DNA of 56,453 nt from a bacterium (GTDB lineage Bacteria; Bacillota; Clostridia; Lachnospirales; Lachnospiraceae). A program made the position numbers and the translations under genes. Below the pieces are notes generated by a model. It was not told where the DNA came from and did not search any database. It saw only the letters and a program-made list of their open reading frames with translations. The stretch lies in the NCBI GenBank assembly GCA_030535455.1, contig JAUNJY010000028.1:1-56453 (forward strand). Direction: 5' to 3'. Of the stretch, positions 55,758 to 56,453 are shown piece by piece; the stretch's first letter is position 1; every line of letters begins with the position of its first letter.

Positions 55758-56366
55758 ATGGAAAATTATTTTGGTAAGAAAGTCACTGTTAACATGGACC
55801 GTCCATTAGGGTCCAAGCATCCAGAGTTCGGGTTTACATATCCTATAAATTACGGATATATTCCTGATAAGAAAGCAGCTGATGGAGAAGGAATTAATGC
55901 CTATATCGTAGGCGAGTTTGAGCCGTTAGATACCTGTGAAGGATATGTCATAGCAACGGTTCATGAAAAAAATGGTTTGAAAGACAAACTGGTAGTATGT
56001 AAAGAAAAAGGCAAGTATGTAAAAGAGCAGGTGGAAGCATTTATTGAATTTCAGGAACGCTTTTTTGACTCAACCGTAGAAATGGCGGAAGAACATTTAC
56101 AACTAGAAGAACCTACCACACTAACAGCATATAAGACAATGAGAACAGTTATGATTGTTTTGATGGCAATCTTGTTTATTCTTGATATGACAAAAAACAG
56201 ACGTCCATATTCACTTGCAATTCTAGTAACAGGATCAGCAGCGATGCAGCAATATTACATATATAAAGATAATAAAGATAAATATACATTAGCAGCAGGG
56301 ATTGGTGCAGCATTATTATGCATTGGCTGCATAATTGTATACATAATTGAATATTTTGGCCATTAA
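55758..56366 (+). CDS. Pyrophosphatase-like domain fused to membrane helices
   Basis: A 202-residue protein. Residues 1-105 resemble short family I inorganic pyrophosphatases (FTYPINYGYIP and ADGEGINAYIVGE). The metal-binding DxDxxD pattern reads D42-E44-N47, so at least one ligand is changed, and the downstream Asp pair is replaced around NGLKDKL. Residues about 129-199 form three membrane helices, absent from soluble pyrophosphatases. I infer a membrane protein that may bind a phosphate compound without normal catalysis. The ATG at 55758 is used because AAAGGAGG abuts the earlier ATG at 55749. Confidence 0.75.
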   Translation: MENYFGKKVTVNMDRPLGSKHPEFGFTYPINYGYIPDKKAADGEGINAYIVGEFEPLDTCEGYVIATVHEKNGLKDKLVVCKEKGKYVKEQVEAFIEFQERFFDSTVEMAEEHLQLEEPTTLTAYKTMRTVMIVLMAILFILDMTKNRRPYSLAILVTGSAAMQQYYIYKDNKDKYTLAAGIGAALLCIGCIIVYIIEYFGH

Positions 56367-56372
56367 AGAAAA

Positions 56373-56400
56373 AAGCGTACTCATGAAAATGAGCACGCTT
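56373..56400 (-). terminator. Terminator facing from the right edge
   Basis: AAGCGTACTCAT pairs with ATGAGCACGCTT. The T-run lies on the minus strand, which suggests a minus-strand gene just beyond the window. It could also serve the plus-strand gene weakly. Confidence 0.6.
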
Positions 56401-56418
56401 CAGACCGTAGACAAAATG

Positions 56419-56444
56419 GTTCTAGGATTGAAAAATCCTAGAAC
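56419..56444. repeat. Hairpin at the window edge
   Basis: GTTCTAGGAT pairs perfectly with ATCCTAGAAC around a 6-nt loop. It resembles the variable hairpins that lead the interspersed element, but the window ends before any conserved block. Confidence 0.45.
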
Positions 56445-56453
56445 TATTTTGCT

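Overview
The window reads as a low-GC, spore-forming, plant-polysaccharide-using Clostridium, most likely of the family Lachnospiraceae. The evidence is the conserved cysE-cysS-mrnC-rlmB-sigH block, DUF1292 and divergent ClpX proteins, a branched-chain amino acid (liv) ABC operon, secreted GH53 and GH5-like proteins, and AT-rich codon use throughout. No rRNA, CRISPR array, transposase or integrase was found.

Layout. 1-2.1 kb: a small accessory zone of immunity-protein-like genes, each followed by a copy of a ~275-nt intergenic repeat, with a truncated four-helix-bundle gene between them. 2.2-13.7 kb: housekeeping and stress genes: DUF1292 protein, a low-complexity basic protein, a T-box-like leader that seems to lack stem I, a nuclease-helicase fusion, an LCP-family cell-wall ligase, HtrA, ClpX, a subtilase, a TIM-barrel-like protein and a zinc-ribbon protein. 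14.2-19.7 kb: livJ-H-M-G-F plus a cytidylate-kinase-like gene. 19.9-22.7 kb: two PLP aminotransferases and a CheY-like receiver. 22.7-29 kb: ECF S-component, Rrf2 regulator, DUF368 lipid-carrier transporter, a zinc ABC operon with a candidate operator, and an AI-2E-type permease. 29.2-38.2 kb: tRNA-Val and tRNA-Met, ispF, an Eis-like acetyltransferase, a membrane-anchored GH5-like protein, a Cys T-box with cysE-cysS-mrnC-rlmB-sigH, then tRNA-Thr.

38.2-43.4 kb: a candidate genomic island inserted at the 3' end of tRNA-Thr. A decayed copy of the tRNA 3' end and a terminator mark its far side. It holds an AgrC-like kinase and a LytTR regulator, divergent from a secreted SUMF1-FN3-esterase protein; the shared promoter region has two direct repeats spaced 21 bp, as LytTR regulators use. 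43.6-49.2 kb: EamA permease, an unknown protein, and a large GH53 galactanase with a LacI-type palindrome near its promoter. 49.3-56.4 kb: a membrane MutS-like ATPase, a polysaccharide co-polymerase paired with a BY-kinase homologue whose nucleotide-binding motifs are all altered, a PepSY protein, a MATE pump, a GNAT enzyme and a pyrophosphatase-like domain fused to membrane segments.

The most novel signals are: (1) an interspersed ~58-nt element with three full ungapped copies, one diverged copy and one partial copy, mostly preceded by a variable hairpin, one copy lying between the Cys T-box and cysE; (2) the tRNA-Thr island; (3) protein families with key residues lost (GH5 NEP to NAP, the BY-kinase, the pyrophosphatase); (4) a ~50-nt repeat at the 3' ends of two unrelated minus-strand genes. 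All calls come from reading the sequence; no database search was possible.
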